From Zobellia alginiliquefaciens (GTDB taxonomy: Bacteria > Bacteroidota > Bacteroidia > Flavobacteriales > Flavobacteriaceae): a stretch of 64,000 nucleotides of DNA. Each line of letters starts with the position of its first letter. The stretch's first letter is position 1. The notes below the pieces were generated by a model. That model ran no database searches. It saw only the letters and a list, made by a program, of their open reading frames with translations, and was not told the origin of the DNA. Positions 39,501 through 47,319 of the stretch are shown one piece after another. The stretch covers positions 4,030,001-4,094,000 of the forward strand of contig NZ_CP119758.1 of assembly GCF_029323795.1 (NCBI RefSeq), read 5' to 3'. A program made the translations under genes and the position numbers.

Positions 39501-39629
39501 GATACTTGCACCGGGTAATGGAAATCCGTCATCGGCAAGGACTGTTCCCGAGATTGTAGTTGATTGTGCAAATGAGCTGAGCGAGAAAAATACTAGCAAG
39601 AGCACAGAGAGCACGTAATTCGTTTTTGT
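36543..39629 (-). CDS. SusC-like TonB-dependent transporter
   Basis: A SusC/RagA-family outer-membrane transporter of 1028 residues from the ATG at 39629; the open frame reaches 39662, but MTKTNYVLSVLLLVFFSLSSFAQ is the evident signal peptide. Carboxypeptidase-regulatory-like domain (SGTVLADDGFPLPGASIVLKGT), plug (IENVNILNGAAAAAIYGSRASNGVVVITT) and barrel are complete, ending LSLSANF. Its likely promoter has TAAGTTTG at 39660-39667 (minus strand) and TTG 20 bases further upstream, the latter inside a palindromic operator candidate next to the divergent DeoR-type gene. Confidence 0.95.
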   Translation of the reverse strand, partial: TKTNYVLSVLLLVFFSLSSFAQSTTISGTVLADDGFPLPGASIVLKGTTTGGTSDFDGNFSIQVSDATNKTLTISYIGYKTAEVALTGSDQVVNVTLHEDANALDEVILVGSSITQSRKKLGNAITTVKSVELVKAAPVNITSSLQGKVPGAQITQNSGDPAGGFSIRLRGPSTIKGSSEPLYVVDGVITSNLTTNVTNLNIDSGDASPGQNRMVDINPNDIENVNILNGAAAAAIYGSRASNGVVVITTKKGGNYEDGPEFFVKSTFNVSTIRKKLDLNLRGEEFETVPNSALSGRLWPIFGFDPNDGNALTTYRNLSTNKFETTRYDYQDEIFQTGFGSDTYFSAKGGNEKMSYMASVGYLSNEGIIKNTQFDRFSARLNFKHQIADWISYDLGLYYANSKSDEKPDGNVFWSPINSINITNNTFDITQRDANGNLMAVEDTRVNPLTIIETFDITQNVNHFIPNLHLKIQPIENLTIDQIIGVDTYNQKGHIGIPVYPYANVNPAYFNDGYMGDAEAKVFNWNYDINANYNIDISDKLNSVTTAGYSFQSSELSFEGTQGRGLDANNEPTIPLYTQPIDTNLDIYGFFLQETLSWDNKLFLTLAGRIDGATNFDVDERSNFYPKVSGSYVLSNEPFWNSDGFFTSARLRASYGEAGNLTAISPYERYGSYSSNDFLGSSTLQQNNRLGNEGLKPERTKEFEVGTDLSFFDNRASLLFTYYRQNIEDLIVGRVLAPSVGGSSRTENVGTMRNNGIELYARITPIKTDDLTWDLNFNYSSNKNKVQETIGGDITIASLTGAPPVVKEGEALGVFYGTYYAKDDNGELLLTGASTDGSPVGVPQPERGDLATNTPMRDANGQPTGDVLRKVIGDPNPDYILGVGTDLAYKNFSFSMLWEAVQGFDVFDADKRTRQGVGLGQLAEQELSGELPRGYIAGVYPIEEFRMEDGSFVKLREVSLGYEFPELFNSTLENVKLSLIGRNLISFDDFFSYDPETNAGGQSNLLRSVNFGNVPIPMTISLSLSANF

Positions 39630-39659
39630 CATAATAGAGTCTTTAGCTTGTTGTTTGAC

Positions 39660-39690
39660 CAAACTTAGAAGAATATTCTATTATTTGCAA
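39660..39690 (-). promoter_or_regulatory. Promoter of the second susC gene
   Basis: On the minus strand, TAAGTTTG (39667-39660) matches TAnnTTTG perfectly and a TTG (39690-39688) stands 20 bases upstream, as expected for a Bacteroidota -33 box. The susC ATG is 30 bases downstream. Confidence 0.6.
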
Positions 39691-39704
39691 TTTATTATTG
39701 CAAA
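39684..39704. promoter_or_regulatory. Palindromic operator candidate for the DeoR-type regulator
   Basis: TTTGCAAT (39684-39691) and ATTGCAAA (39697-39704) form a perfect 8-base inverted repeat around TTATT. It covers the -33 box of the susC promoter, so binding would block transcription. A weaker copy lies at 39756-39776 (AATGCAGT, 5-base spacer, GTTGCAAA), nearer the regulator gene. Confidence 0.55.
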
Positions 39705-39830
39705 AAAACAGCAAAACAGAAGTGTTTATGGCATTTTAATAAAAAGAGTATGTAAAATGCAGTATTTTGTTGCAAACTATGCGATTTAATTCTTAATTTG
39801 ATATTATTGTGTAAACAAAACCATTAGCAA

Positions 39831-40586
39831 TTGAAGAAAAGTAACAGACATCAGGTCATATTAGAAGAGGTACATCTGCACAATAGAGTGCTTTTGACTG
39901 ATTTGGCCGGAATTTTAGATGTATCTATGGATACCGTCAGAAGAGACGTAAAAGAGTTGGATAAATTAGGAAAGCTACGAAAGGTGCACGGCGGTGCTAT
40001 ATCAAACGGATTTAATATATATACTGACCGATCAGGCGAAATCTTTCAGCAAGACAGCAAAGTTAATATTGCCCGCAAAGGTATATCCTTATTAAAGGAT
40101 GGCGATGTTATTCTTATTAGTGGAGGGTCTACCAATCTTGAATTGGCAAAATTGATACCGGCAAAAATGAACCTGACCTTTTTTACGCCCAGTTTACCTA
40201 TGGCCATTGAATTGGTCAATAATATGTCTGCGAGACATGAAGTTTATCTCATAGGAGGGAAGTTATCCAAAGAATCGCAACTGGTTACAGGTGGTGGTTC
40301 TATTAACAGCCTAGCGGACATTACTGTGGATATTTGTTTCTTAGGAACCGGATACATAGACTATACAAGAGGTATAACAGAAGCAGATTGGGAAATTGCA
40401 CAAATGAAAAGTGCCATGATCAAGGCTTCAAAACGCTTGGTAGCTCTTACCATCAGCAAAAAATTAAATACCGTAAACCGTTATAAAATTTGTGATATCA
40501 GTACTTTGGATGCTTTGGTAACGGAGCTTGATCCGAATTCGGAATTGCTAGCTTCCTACAGGGACAATGGGGTAGAGTTGATTTAG
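39831..40586 (+). CDS. DeoR-family transcriptional regulator
   Basis: A 251-residue repressor-type protein. The N-terminal winged helix-turn-helix (residues 1-55, LTDLAGILDVSMDTVRRDVKEL and LRKVHGGA) is typical of DeoR. The C-terminal DeoRC domain (about 75-235, ILISGGSTNLELAKLIP) has the phosphosugar-isomerase fold and usually senses a sugar phosphate. Translation begins at a TTG: no ATG precedes the HTH. It is divergent from susC, with a matching palindrome between them. The inducer could be MurNAc-6-phosphate or GlcNAc-6-phosphate, given the murQ gene in the locus. Confidence 0.92.
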   Translation: MKKSNRHQVILEEVHLHNRVLLTDLAGILDVSMDTVRRDVKELDKLGKLRKVHGGAISNGFNIYTDRSGEIFQQDSKVNIARKGISLLKDGDVILISGGSTNLELAKLIPAKMNLTFFTPSLPMAIELVNNMSARHEVYLIGGKLSKESQLVTGGGSINSLADITVDICFLGTGYIDYTRGITEADWEIAQMKSAMIKASKRLVALTISKKLNTVNRYKICDISTLDALVTELDPNSELLASYRDNGVELI

Positions 40587-40634
40587 GAAATATAAATCAA
40601 CACTAAATGATGCCAAGGTTTTTGTGCAGCCGTT

Positions 40635-41303
40635 TTACGGAGTTTCACCTTGTAAAGTTTTAATATCGGTAGTCAATTGGGTTAAATGGTTCGTATTGGT
40701 GCCATCATAAACACCTCTAATTCTCTTTTTTTTATCGATTAAAATAAAATTAGGGGTGTGTATGAAATCTTGAAAACCTCCATCGCCTTGGTCAACGGCG
40801 GCAAAAAAGCTTTTTCGCGCTAGGTTATATATATGTTTTTTGTCGCCCGTGGTAATATGCCATTTCGTATCTATGGCACCATGTCTTTCACTGTACTTCT
40901 TTAAAACGGATACACTATCCAGTGCTGGCGTTACGGACATGGAAAGGAGCATTACATCATCCTCGTTCAGGAATTCATCTTGCAATTTTTTCATGTTGTT
41001 GGCCATTACCGGGCAGATGGTGGGACAACGTGTAAAGAAGAAATCGGCTACGTAGATTTTGTTTCTATAATTTTCTTGGGTAACTATTTCATTGTTCTGG
41101 TTGATTAGGTGAAAATTGGCTATCGTGTGTTTTTCCAAACTTCCCTGAACGGAAGTATCAACTAATTCCGCATTAAAATCCGTTGCATTATAAATAGGTA
41201 ATTTGGTGCTTGAGGAAAGTAGGACGTACAACAAAATACTCGCTGATAGAGTAAAAAATAGGATAGTAGGTAGCGGATATTTTAACTTGCCAAACAGGTT
41301 CAT
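40635..41303 (-). CDS. Sco1/SenC-family copper chaperone-like protein
   Basis: About 222 residues from the ATG at 41303 (MNLFGKLKYP); the open frame continues to 41336 but would then overlap the upstream gene. One N-terminal membrane anchor (TILFFTLSASILLYVLL) is followed by a thioredoxin-like Sco domain. The copper-binding C-x-x-x-C (RCPTICPVM) and the distal His (HTPNFILIDKKKRIRG) are both present, so it can bind copper. Sco proteins help assemble the CuA centre of cytochrome oxidase or act in copper and redox sensing. It follows the TPR protein gene after about 13 bases. Confidence 0.9.
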   Translation of the reverse strand: MNLFGKLKYPLPTILFFTLSASILLYVLLSSSTKLPIYNATDFNAELVDTSVQGSLEKHTIANFHLINQNNEIVTQENYRNKIYVADFFFTRCPTICPVMANNMKKLQDEFLNEDDVMLLSMSVTPALDSVSVLKKYSERHGAIDTKWHITTGDKKHIYNLARKSFFAAVDQGDGGFQDFIHTPNFILIDKKKRIRGVYDGTNTNHLTQLTTDIKTLQGETP

Positions 41304-41316
41304 TTCGGATGTGGAC

Positions 41317-43047
41317 TTATAAAACTGAAGTTTCAATTTTTATATCGGCGTGCTCCCAAGCTTTATCAAATTCGGCTTTGATAGCCTTTGCCTCTTCTGA
41401 TTTGTTTTGAAATTGTAAAGCGTGGTAAAGTCCCATTAAAGACCATCCGTTCTGTCTAAGGACATCTAAATCTTCTTTAAATATCGTTTCGGCTTTATCA
41501 TATTGCTCAGCTTTTAAAAGCACTGCGCCTAAATTTTGTCGAGTAGGAATATGCCAAGCAGCAGGCTCCGTATAAGTAAGACCGTCTTCTAGTTCTACTG
41601 CTTTTTCCAAATGCATAATGGCTTGATCGTGATTACCTTTTGAGGCTTCCAATTCCCCCGCCACCACTTCGTAAGCTATATGGGCTGAACGGATAGACGC
41701 ATTATTTGCCGTTGCAACAAGGGTTTCCAGTTCAGGGTCTTTTCTGATGGATTCTAACGCCTCTAGTTCCTCTTGGGCTTTTTTCAGGTTACCTTTTCTT
41801 ATAAAGGCAATGCCCCTGGCGTAATGGCGAATAAGATTGAGATGCTTAATTTCCGAATCCGGGGCGGGGATGGTCAAAATTTGGTTCCATTTTCCAAATC
41901 GGGTATAGGCCAATAGGGGCGTAGCGGCAAAATCCTGTAGAAAAGGTAGCTCCTTTAGTTCACCCACGGGAACCTTTTCGGCTGTTTTTTTTGCTGCATC
42001 TATAGCAATTTCACTAGCACCCAAAAGACTTGCGGAAGACCACAAAAAGTGAATGTTATGGGGGTAATACGCTAAAGGGTAAAGCCCCTGCGAAAAGCAT
42101 TGAGCAATATAATCTTCATCTGCGGCAATAGCGGTTTGATTTGTTTTTACGGCATCTAAATATCTTCCCACTCTAATATAGATATGGGAAGGCATATGAA
42201 CAATATGGCCTGCACCGGGCATGAGGGAAGCCAATTTGTCCGCACTTTTTACGCCCATATCCGGATGCGGTAATTCTACCATGTGTATATAGTAATGGTG
42301 TCCGCCAGGGTTTTCGGGCTCAAGTTCCATAGCCTTTTCCAAGGCCGTTTTTGCTGCTTTGATATTCGGGCCTGGGTTTCCGTTCTTGTCCCAATAGTTC
42401 CACCTTGTCGTATTCATGGCCGACTGTGCAAAGAGAATTAGAATATTGGCATCGTTCGGATACTGTACGACCACTTTTTCCATTTCCTTAAAATAGGCAA
42501 GGTCCAGAAGGTCCGGGTCCATGTCAAGGTCTGTACTGTATCTGGCGTTCAGTGCTTTTATTAAAGCTTGTTCTTTTTTATTTGCGGTTGGTGCCATGTT
42601 ATTGGCCATGACCAATGCTTCGTTAATTTTGGTTTTTCGTTGTTCGTCCGGTAAGGGGTCGTTAATATTTGGGCCAAGGGCATACGCTTGCCCCCAGTAC
42701 GCCATGGCCGATTTGGAATCCAATCTGGCGGCTTCCAAAAAAGACCTATGAGCTTCTGCATGGTTAAAGGCGTAGGACAGCTTTATGCCCTGGTCAAAGA
42801 ATTGCTGAGCGCGCTCATTTTTTGTAGCTATCGGAAAATGAAGATTTCCCAAGTTATTGAACAATGGCGAAATCTGTTTGGTGGTATCAACTCCGTTCAA
42901 CATAAATTTTGCCGGAGTACACTTAGTAAAACTGAACGACGCTTTTTGATACCCGTTTATTTGGTAAGAGTTGGCATCCTTATGTAAAAAATATATCGTT
43001 AGGAAGAATAATACAGTAATCCAAGGTAGTGGAAGTTTTGCTTTCAT
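41317..43047 (-). CDS. TPR-repeat exported protein
   Basis: A 576-residue protein from the ATG at 43047, chosen because AGAAAGGCGCT precedes it and a hydrophobic export segment (LPLPWITVLFFLTIYFLH) follows at once; the open frame reaches 43137. It consists of tetratricopeptide repeats, with the conserved FDQGIKLSYAFNHAEAHRSFLEAARLD, AMAYWGQAYALGPNINDP and HHYYIHMVE blocks of a widespread but uncharacterised TPR family. Its mature part should lie in the periplasm. It is probably co-transcribed with the Sco-like gene, so a role in metal or respiratory assembly is possible. Confidence 0.85.
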   Translation of the reverse strand: MKAKLPLPWITVLFFLTIYFLHKDANSYQINGYQKASFSFTKCTPAKFMLNGVDTTKQISPLFNNLGNLHFPIATKNERAQQFFDQGIKLSYAFNHAEAHRSFLEAARLDSKSAMAYWGQAYALGPNINDPLPDEQRKTKINEALVMANNMAPTANKKEQALIKALNARYSTDLDMDPDLLDLAYFKEMEKVVVQYPNDANILILFAQSAMNTTRWNYWDKNGNPGPNIKAAKTALEKAMELEPENPGGHHYYIHMVELPHPDMGVKSADKLASLMPGAGHIVHMPSHIYIRVGRYLDAVKTNQTAIAADEDYIAQCFSQGLYPLAYYPHNIHFLWSSASLLGASEIAIDAAKKTAEKVPVGELKELPFLQDFAATPLLAYTRFGKWNQILTIPAPDSEIKHLNLIRHYARGIAFIRKGNLKKAQEELEALESIRKDPELETLVATANNASIRSAHIAYEVVAGELEASKGNHDQAIMHLEKAVELEDGLTYTEPAAWHIPTRQNLGAVLLKAEQYDKAETIFKEDLDVLRQNGWSLMGLYHALQFQNKSEEAKAIKAEFDKAWEHADIKIETSVL

Positions 43048-43258
43048 AGCGCCTTTCTTTTGGTTCTTAATAATAAAAGGGGGAGGCAGATGATAAGCCA
43101 ATGGGGTTACAGTTCTGTAATTGATAGAAAAGAGCACAGACTTATAATCCTAACTAAATTAAAAAGTAATGAATGTAAACAATGCGGTTTTGTACAAAAG
43201 GGCTATTATCCTGTTCACTTTACCGGTATTTCTGTATAAATGGAGTCTATAGAAACTC

Positions 43259-43287
43259 AAACGGACGCGTATGTAAAGCGTCCGTTT
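43259..43287 (-). terminator. Hairpin downstream of the beta-propeller lipoprotein gene
   Basis: AAACGGACGC (43259-43268) and GCGTCCGTTT (43278-43287) form a perfect 10-base stem with a 9-base loop, 39 bases after the lipoprotein gene stop. The T-run is short, so termination is likely but not certain. Confidence 0.55.
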
Positions 43288-43325
43288 TAAGTTATTTAAA
43301 TTTTAGGCTGATAGAAACAGGAAAG

Positions 43326-44681
43326 TTACGGTTGATAAGAAGGTAATTCAACCACATAGGATTCAACTGATTTGCCATCATCGCTACCACTCCAATCCGA
43401 ACCAAAAAGCACGCGTGTTCCCGATGGACTGATTACAGCATGAGGTTCGCCCCAATAATCAAATTCATCTTCATCAGCTCTGTGGTGTCCAATTCTATAT
43501 ACTTCTACATTTCCAGGTTCAATTCTAGCAATAACCAATTCTTGGTCAAGAAGTTTTTGCCCGTCTTGTTCAAAACCAATCATAGAGGCGGCAATCCATC
43601 CCGGATTTTTATGAGCTACGGCAGAAATATGAGTTCCGCTTTTAGGATAATCATATCCTAAATCTTCAGAAATTACGGGTAAACAATCACCGGTATTTAG
43701 ATCATAAGCAATGATGTTACCAAGACATCCGCCATATGGACCGGCGTTAAAAGTCACTGAAAAATCAGTGTCTGTCCCATTTGCCATTTTGCCTAAACTG
43801 GAATGTTCCGGTTTTTGCTTATTGAGGTTTGAGACAAGGTTTCCGTTATCATCATAGGAAGATATGTTATGATAAAAAAGTAGGCCACTTGGAGCAGGCA
43901 TTGCCGCCGTATAGTTAACGTCGTTGATAGAAAAGGCGGTCAGTTTTTGAGTCGAAAAACGATAAGCGTAGGCGGTACTGTTTTCGCATCTAAAACCTAT
44001 GACATCGTTATCCCAAGAAGGCATTTGTACATCATTACCCATGCTGATTCCGCCTGTACAACCTGTAATGTCCCTAAGGTTGACCAACACTTCTTTGTTG
44101 CCGGAAGAAACAGTGTATTTAATATAATCATCCGTTGTTTTATCTAAGTAATAAAGTATATCCGGCTTATTAAAATCCCAAAACAATTGCTCAATATCAT
44201 CTGGTAGAACATCATCCAGGTTTCTAATGAATTCATACGTTTTACCATCTAGCAATTGGTGTACACCATTGCTTTGGTCATATAGTATCATTCGGGTTTC
44301 GTCTGCATTCCAAGCTTGTACCGTACTGTACATGGGTTTGATTATATTTCCGTCACCGGCGTCCGAAATCCTTCGTATTACCGTTCCGAAAGAGGGATCT
44401 ACAATGGTTTCCAAATAACCCGGTCTAGCAATGTCTTGCATAGGGTGCGGTTCTAGGTCATTGGCCGTTAGCTCCGTGGCAACAGCAACTGAATTTTCGT
44501 TTTCACCGGTGGGGTTTTCTTCGGTGACATCCTCTTCTTCCTCAGTGTTCTCTTCTTCGGGAGTTACAGATTCCTGTTCTTCGGAATCGTCACTAGGGGT
44601 TAAATTTAAGTTGTCGCTAGTACAGCTTAGAATGCTGAAACCAATGCTAAAAATTAACAGGTAGATTTTCACTTTGTTCAT
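43326..44681 (-). CDS. Beta-propeller lipoprotein with acidic linker
   Basis: A 451-residue lipoprotein (lipobox ILSC, Cys20). Residues 28-65 are an acidic Glu/Thr-rich linker, and the rest is a repeated beta pattern of about seven blades, with Trp/Asp-rich turns (STVQAWNADETRMILYD, WGEPHAVISPSGTRVLFGSDWSG). The fold resembles propeller polysaccharide lyases such as oligogalacturonate lyase, and His residues (GTHISAVAHKN, EPHAVISPSG) sit where such enzymes have metal ligands, but I cannot claim catalysis. It is monocistronic, flanked by a hairpin terminator. Substrate unknown. Confidence 0.7.
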   Translation of the reverse strand: MNKVKIYLLIFSIGFSILSCTSDNLNLTPSDDSEEQESVTPEEENTEEEEDVTEENPTGENENSVAVATELTANDLEPHPMQDIARPGYLETIVDPSFGTVIRRISDAGDGNIIKPMYSTVQAWNADETRMILYDQSNGVHQLLDGKTYEFIRNLDDVLPDDIEQLFWDFNKPDILYYLDKTTDDYIKYTVSSGNKEVLVNLRDITGCTGGISMGNDVQMPSWDNDVIGFRCENSTAYAYRFSTQKLTAFSINDVNYTAAMPAPSGLLFYHNISSYDDNGNLVSNLNKQKPEHSSLGKMANGTDTDFSVTFNAGPYGGCLGNIIAYDLNTGDCLPVISEDLGYDYPKSGTHISAVAHKNPGWIAASMIGFEQDGQKLLDQELVIARIEPGNVEVYRIGHHRADEDEFDYWGEPHAVISPSGTRVLFGSDWSGSDDGKSVESYVVELPSYQP

Positions 44682-44796
44682 AAGAAATAGATTTCGGGGT
44701 TTAAAAATGTACGCATAAATTGATGTGATGGTTCTTATAGCTTTGATTTTTAACAGATTGCGATCTGCTTTAAACCTTGGCTTAAGTGAGGTTTAA

Positions 44797-45003
44797 GTGT
44801 TTTGGTGGAAAGTAAGTGGAGGGCCAATGGGTTATGGACTTCTAATTGTACCAATTTCAGTGTCGATAAATCTTTTACTGATAACATCAGGAATGACTTT
44901 TAGACAGAAATACAGTCAAAAAATCATTCTTTTAATTATAAATTCACTCGGACTACTTTGGGCATTATTTTGGTTTTTGTTAACCACACCAAAAATGGAT
45001 TGA
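44797..45003 (+). CDS. Short membrane ORF (possible gene remnant)
   Basis: A frame of up to 68 codons from GTG (44797), or 58 from the ATG at 44827. It encodes two hydrophobic helices (GYGLLIVPISVSINLLLITSGM and IILLIINSLGLLWALFWFLL) separated by a basic loop. A stop codon lies directly before the GTG. The product looks like a real membrane protein sequence, but no promoter or start signal is clear, so it may be the 3' end of a decayed gene. No function assigned. Confidence 0.4.
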   Translation: MFWWKVSGGPMGYGLLIVPISVSINLLLITSGMTFRQKYSQKIILLIINSLGLLWALFWFLLTTPKMD

Positions 45004-45291
45004 TTTGTAACAACGGAAAATAACCGTTGCTAACTAAGTCTTCTCTATAATTATACAGTTTAGTTTTTAACTGTAATAAATATGGAGCTTTTTCATAAGC
45101 GAAAATTCCTACAAAATAATCGCTAATTGTAAACGATTATACTTAAAATAATAAATATAAATTTAGAAAGATTCGATAGTGATTGACTTCAGCTAAAATA
45201 GTACGGAATACTGTAAAATATGGAGAGCAATATTTTTGAACAGGAACTGTTACGTATAGACAAAACAAATAAATCAAATCCAAGCTTACCT
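45004..45291. other. Non-coding gap with CAACGG/CCGTTG inverted repeat
   Basis: This AT-rich stretch holds a short inverted repeat just after the small membrane ORF (CAACGG near 45010 and CCGTTG near 45023, flanked by TAA and CTAAC). It has no T-run. The frame of the next gene is open from 45220, but its signal peptide begins at 45292. I see no other feature. Confidence 0.3.
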
Positions 45292-46053
45292 ATGAAACGA
45301 ATTAACAGCCTACTCTTAATGTCGTCCCTAGCAGTTGTGAATTTTAGCTGTGACAAATCTACATCAGATGAATTTGAAGATGTAAATGGGAATATAGAAA
45401 CCAAACTTATAAGTTCTATAGATGTAACCTCTGCTGAAGATTCAGATGAGGATACTAAGATATTATTTTCATATAATGCCGATCTTCGATTGACCTCTAT
45501 TTTTGATGGTACTGAAACTACAAATTTCGTTTATGAGAATGGCAATTTAAGTGATGTGACCGGTCAGGGTGATAATGGAAATGTAGAGGAGCTATATGAT
45601 TCTCCTTATGATGCTTTTGAAACAGGCCATGTTGAAGAATATGATGATAACGGAAACCCTTCAGTAATAAAGTTTGTTGAGTACAATTATGATTATATGA
45701 CAGGCGAAGAAGAAATGGTGTATTTTACGGCAGAAATCTCTTATGATAATAAACCAAACCCATTTTACAAGACAACTGAGGCTGCCGGTATGATTGATGT
45801 AATGGACAAAGTGCAACTGAATTTTGCCGTAGCGCCACAACCACAAGAAATCTTGAAAGCAAAAGCATTGTTCCCTAACAACAATCCTTCTCAAGTGGTG
45901 TACAAAAATGAGGAAGGAGAAATAGAGTATACAATTAACATGTCCTATACTTATGATGGCGATTACCCAACGTCTGCAACAGTTTCTTCGGTTTCCGCAG
46001 ATGGTGGTGACAGCGAAACTTTCTTGACTACATTTACGTATGTGGGCGAATAA
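45292..46053 (+). CDS. Hypothetical lipoprotein with YD-like strands
   Basis: A 253-residue lipoprotein. I take the ATG at 45292, which is directly followed by a signal peptide and lipobox (MKRINSLLLMSSLAVVNFSC); the frame is open from 45220. The mature protein is acidic, with repeated beta-hairpin segments such as YNADLRLTSIF and FVYENGNLSDVTG, in the style of secreted DUF4595-like or YD-repeat proteins. The function is not recognised. A truncated second copy of its 3' half lies after miaE at 47149-47255. Confidence 0.7.
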   Translation: MKRINSLLLMSSLAVVNFSCDKSTSDEFEDVNGNIETKLISSIDVTSAEDSDEDTKILFSYNADLRLTSIFDGTETTNFVYENGNLSDVTGQGDNGNVEELYDSPYDAFETGHVEEYDDNGNPSVIKFVEYNYDYMTGEEEMVYFTAEISYDNKPNPFYKTTEAAGMIDVMDKVQLNFAVAPQPQEILKAKALFPNNNPSQVVYKNEEGEIEYTINMSYTYDGDYPTSATVSSVSADGGDSETFLTTFTYVGE

Positions 46054-46082
46054 AAAAGGAATTTTTAGAATTTGAGTTAGAA

Positions 46083-46107
46083 AAGCAGCTGTAAAGCTGC
46101 TTTTTTT
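46083..46107 (+). terminator. Terminator of the hypothetical lipoprotein gene
   Basis: AAGCAGCT and AGCTGCTT pair across a short loop and are followed by a T-run, about 30 bases after the stop. The same stem recurs after the truncated copy at 47281-47303. Confidence 0.8.
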
Positions 46108-46338
46108 GTGTTGTACTTATAAAACAGATAAGATTCTTTTTTTATATCGTATTGGAGTGCCAAATATGAGGTATTAGAAAGATTTCATTTGGTTAACTGG
46201 CGATTTATCTCATTTGAATGCCTATTTTTACTGGATAATCGAGATTAAATCCGCCTAGGCTTGCCTTGAAATCAAAGTGTATTCCTTTTTATGCCTAGTG
46301 GGATTTTCCCAAGGTAGTTTATAACAAAATAATAGCCC

Positions 46339-46920
46339 ATGCTTCATTTAAAATTAGCTACTGATCCACGTTGGGTTAATATAGTTGAAAAAAACCTAGA
46401 GGAAATACTAACGGATCATGCATGGTGTGAACAAAAAGCGGCTACTAACGCCATTACTATAATTACGCTCAATTCTGAATATCCGGATTTAGTCACAGAC
46501 TTGCTTTTATTGGCGCAAGAAGAATTAGTTCATTTTCAAATGGTCCACGATATTATTAAAAAGCGCGGGTATACGTTAGGTAGGGAGCGCAAGGACAGCT
46601 ATGTTAACGAGTTGTATAAGTTCATGAACAAAGGAGGAAGTAGACTTCAGTCTATGGTAGATAGACTTTTGTTTTCGGCTATGATCGAAGCCAGGAGCTG
46701 TGAACGTTTTAAGCTACTTTCGGAAGAAATAAAAGACCCGGAACTTTCAAAATTTTATCGTGATTTAATGATTAGCGAAGCAGGCCATTACACTACTTTT
46801 ATTGGTTTTGCTCGTAAATATGGCCAAGATGTTGATGTAGATAAACGTTGGAAAGAGCTGGTAGCGTTCGAAGCAGAAGTGATAAAGAACTACGGAAAGG
46901 ATGAAACCATACATGGGTAA
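46339..46920 (+). CDS. miaE: tRNA-(ms2io6A)-hydroxylase
   Basis: A 193-residue MiaE, a non-haem di-iron monooxygenase of the ferritin-like fold that hydroxylates the isopentenyl group of ms2i6A37 in tRNA. The iron ligands are visible: Glu in EQKAATNAI, EExxH in LAQEELVHFQMVHD, Glu in MIEARSCERF and ExxH in ISEAGHYTTF. Length is normal for the Bacteroidota form. It is a single gene, lying between the hypothetical lipoprotein gene and the truncated copy of that gene. Confidence 0.93.
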   Translation: MLHLKLATDPRWVNIVEKNLEEILTDHAWCEQKAATNAITIITLNSEYPDLVTDLLLLAQEELVHFQMVHDIIKKRGYTLGRERKDSYVNELYKFMNKGGSRLQSMVDRLLFSAMIEARSCERFKLLSEEIKDPELSKFYRDLMISEAGHYTTFIGFARKYGQDVDVDKRWKELVAFEAEVIKNYGKDETIHG

Positions 46921-47148
46921 AACATCTACACTAAGTTTAAAGTTTAAGTGTATTTAATTCTTGAATCAGAAGTTTTTAGTTTGAATTTTATTTGTAATTA
47001 ATTGAAAGCTAGAAGAGGTATGGTTATAATTTTAGAGTATAACCAGTATCACATATTTTGTACAATATGACTAGTTTTTAAATCTTGTCTAGTTTCTTTT
47101 ATTAAACAAATTCAACGGCGGGAACTTGTTTTGGAGGTTAAATTAACT

Positions 47149-47255
47149 CCATTTTACAAGACAACGAAGGCTGCCGGAATGATAGTTTTTTCATATCCGC
47201 AAATGGAGGTAAAAACAAAACTTTCTTGACCGCATTAACTTACGTTGGGAAGTAA
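47149..47255 (+). pseudogene. Truncated copy of the 45292-46053 lipoprotein gene
   Basis: Bases 47149-47184 match 45760-45795 closely (CCATTTTACAAGACAAC, then GGCTGCCGG and ATGAT), and 47196-47255 match about 45995-46034 (TCCGCAAATGGAGGT, ACTTTCTTGAC, ending GGGAAGTAA against GGGCGAATAA). The roughly 200 bases between the two blocks have been lost, and no 5' part is recognisable. No reading frame covers it with a start codon and signal peptide, so it is a dead fragment. Confidence 0.75.
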
Positions 47256-47280
47256 AGGACAAAATTTAATAAATAGTAAG

Positions 47281-47303
47281 AAGCAGCTGAAAAGCTGCTT
47301 TTT
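47281..47303 (+). terminator. Duplicated terminator after the pseudogene fragment
   Basis: AAGCAGCT and AGCTGCTT form a stem followed by TTTT, the same stem as the terminator at 46083-46107. It faces the convergent small gene ending at 47320 and may terminate that transcript too. Confidence 0.7.
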
Positions 47304-47319
47304 TCATTAGGTGATACTA

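Noticed and set aside
44431-44664. Ser-rich plus-strand frame opposite the beta-propeller lipoprotein
   Set aside because: It is antisense to the acidic linker of the lipoprotein and has no start signal; composition artefact.
45008-45030. Inverted repeat as a genuine integron attC site
   Set aside because: The loop is only about 7 bases and the paired left and right boxes of attC sites are absent; kept only as a weak observation.
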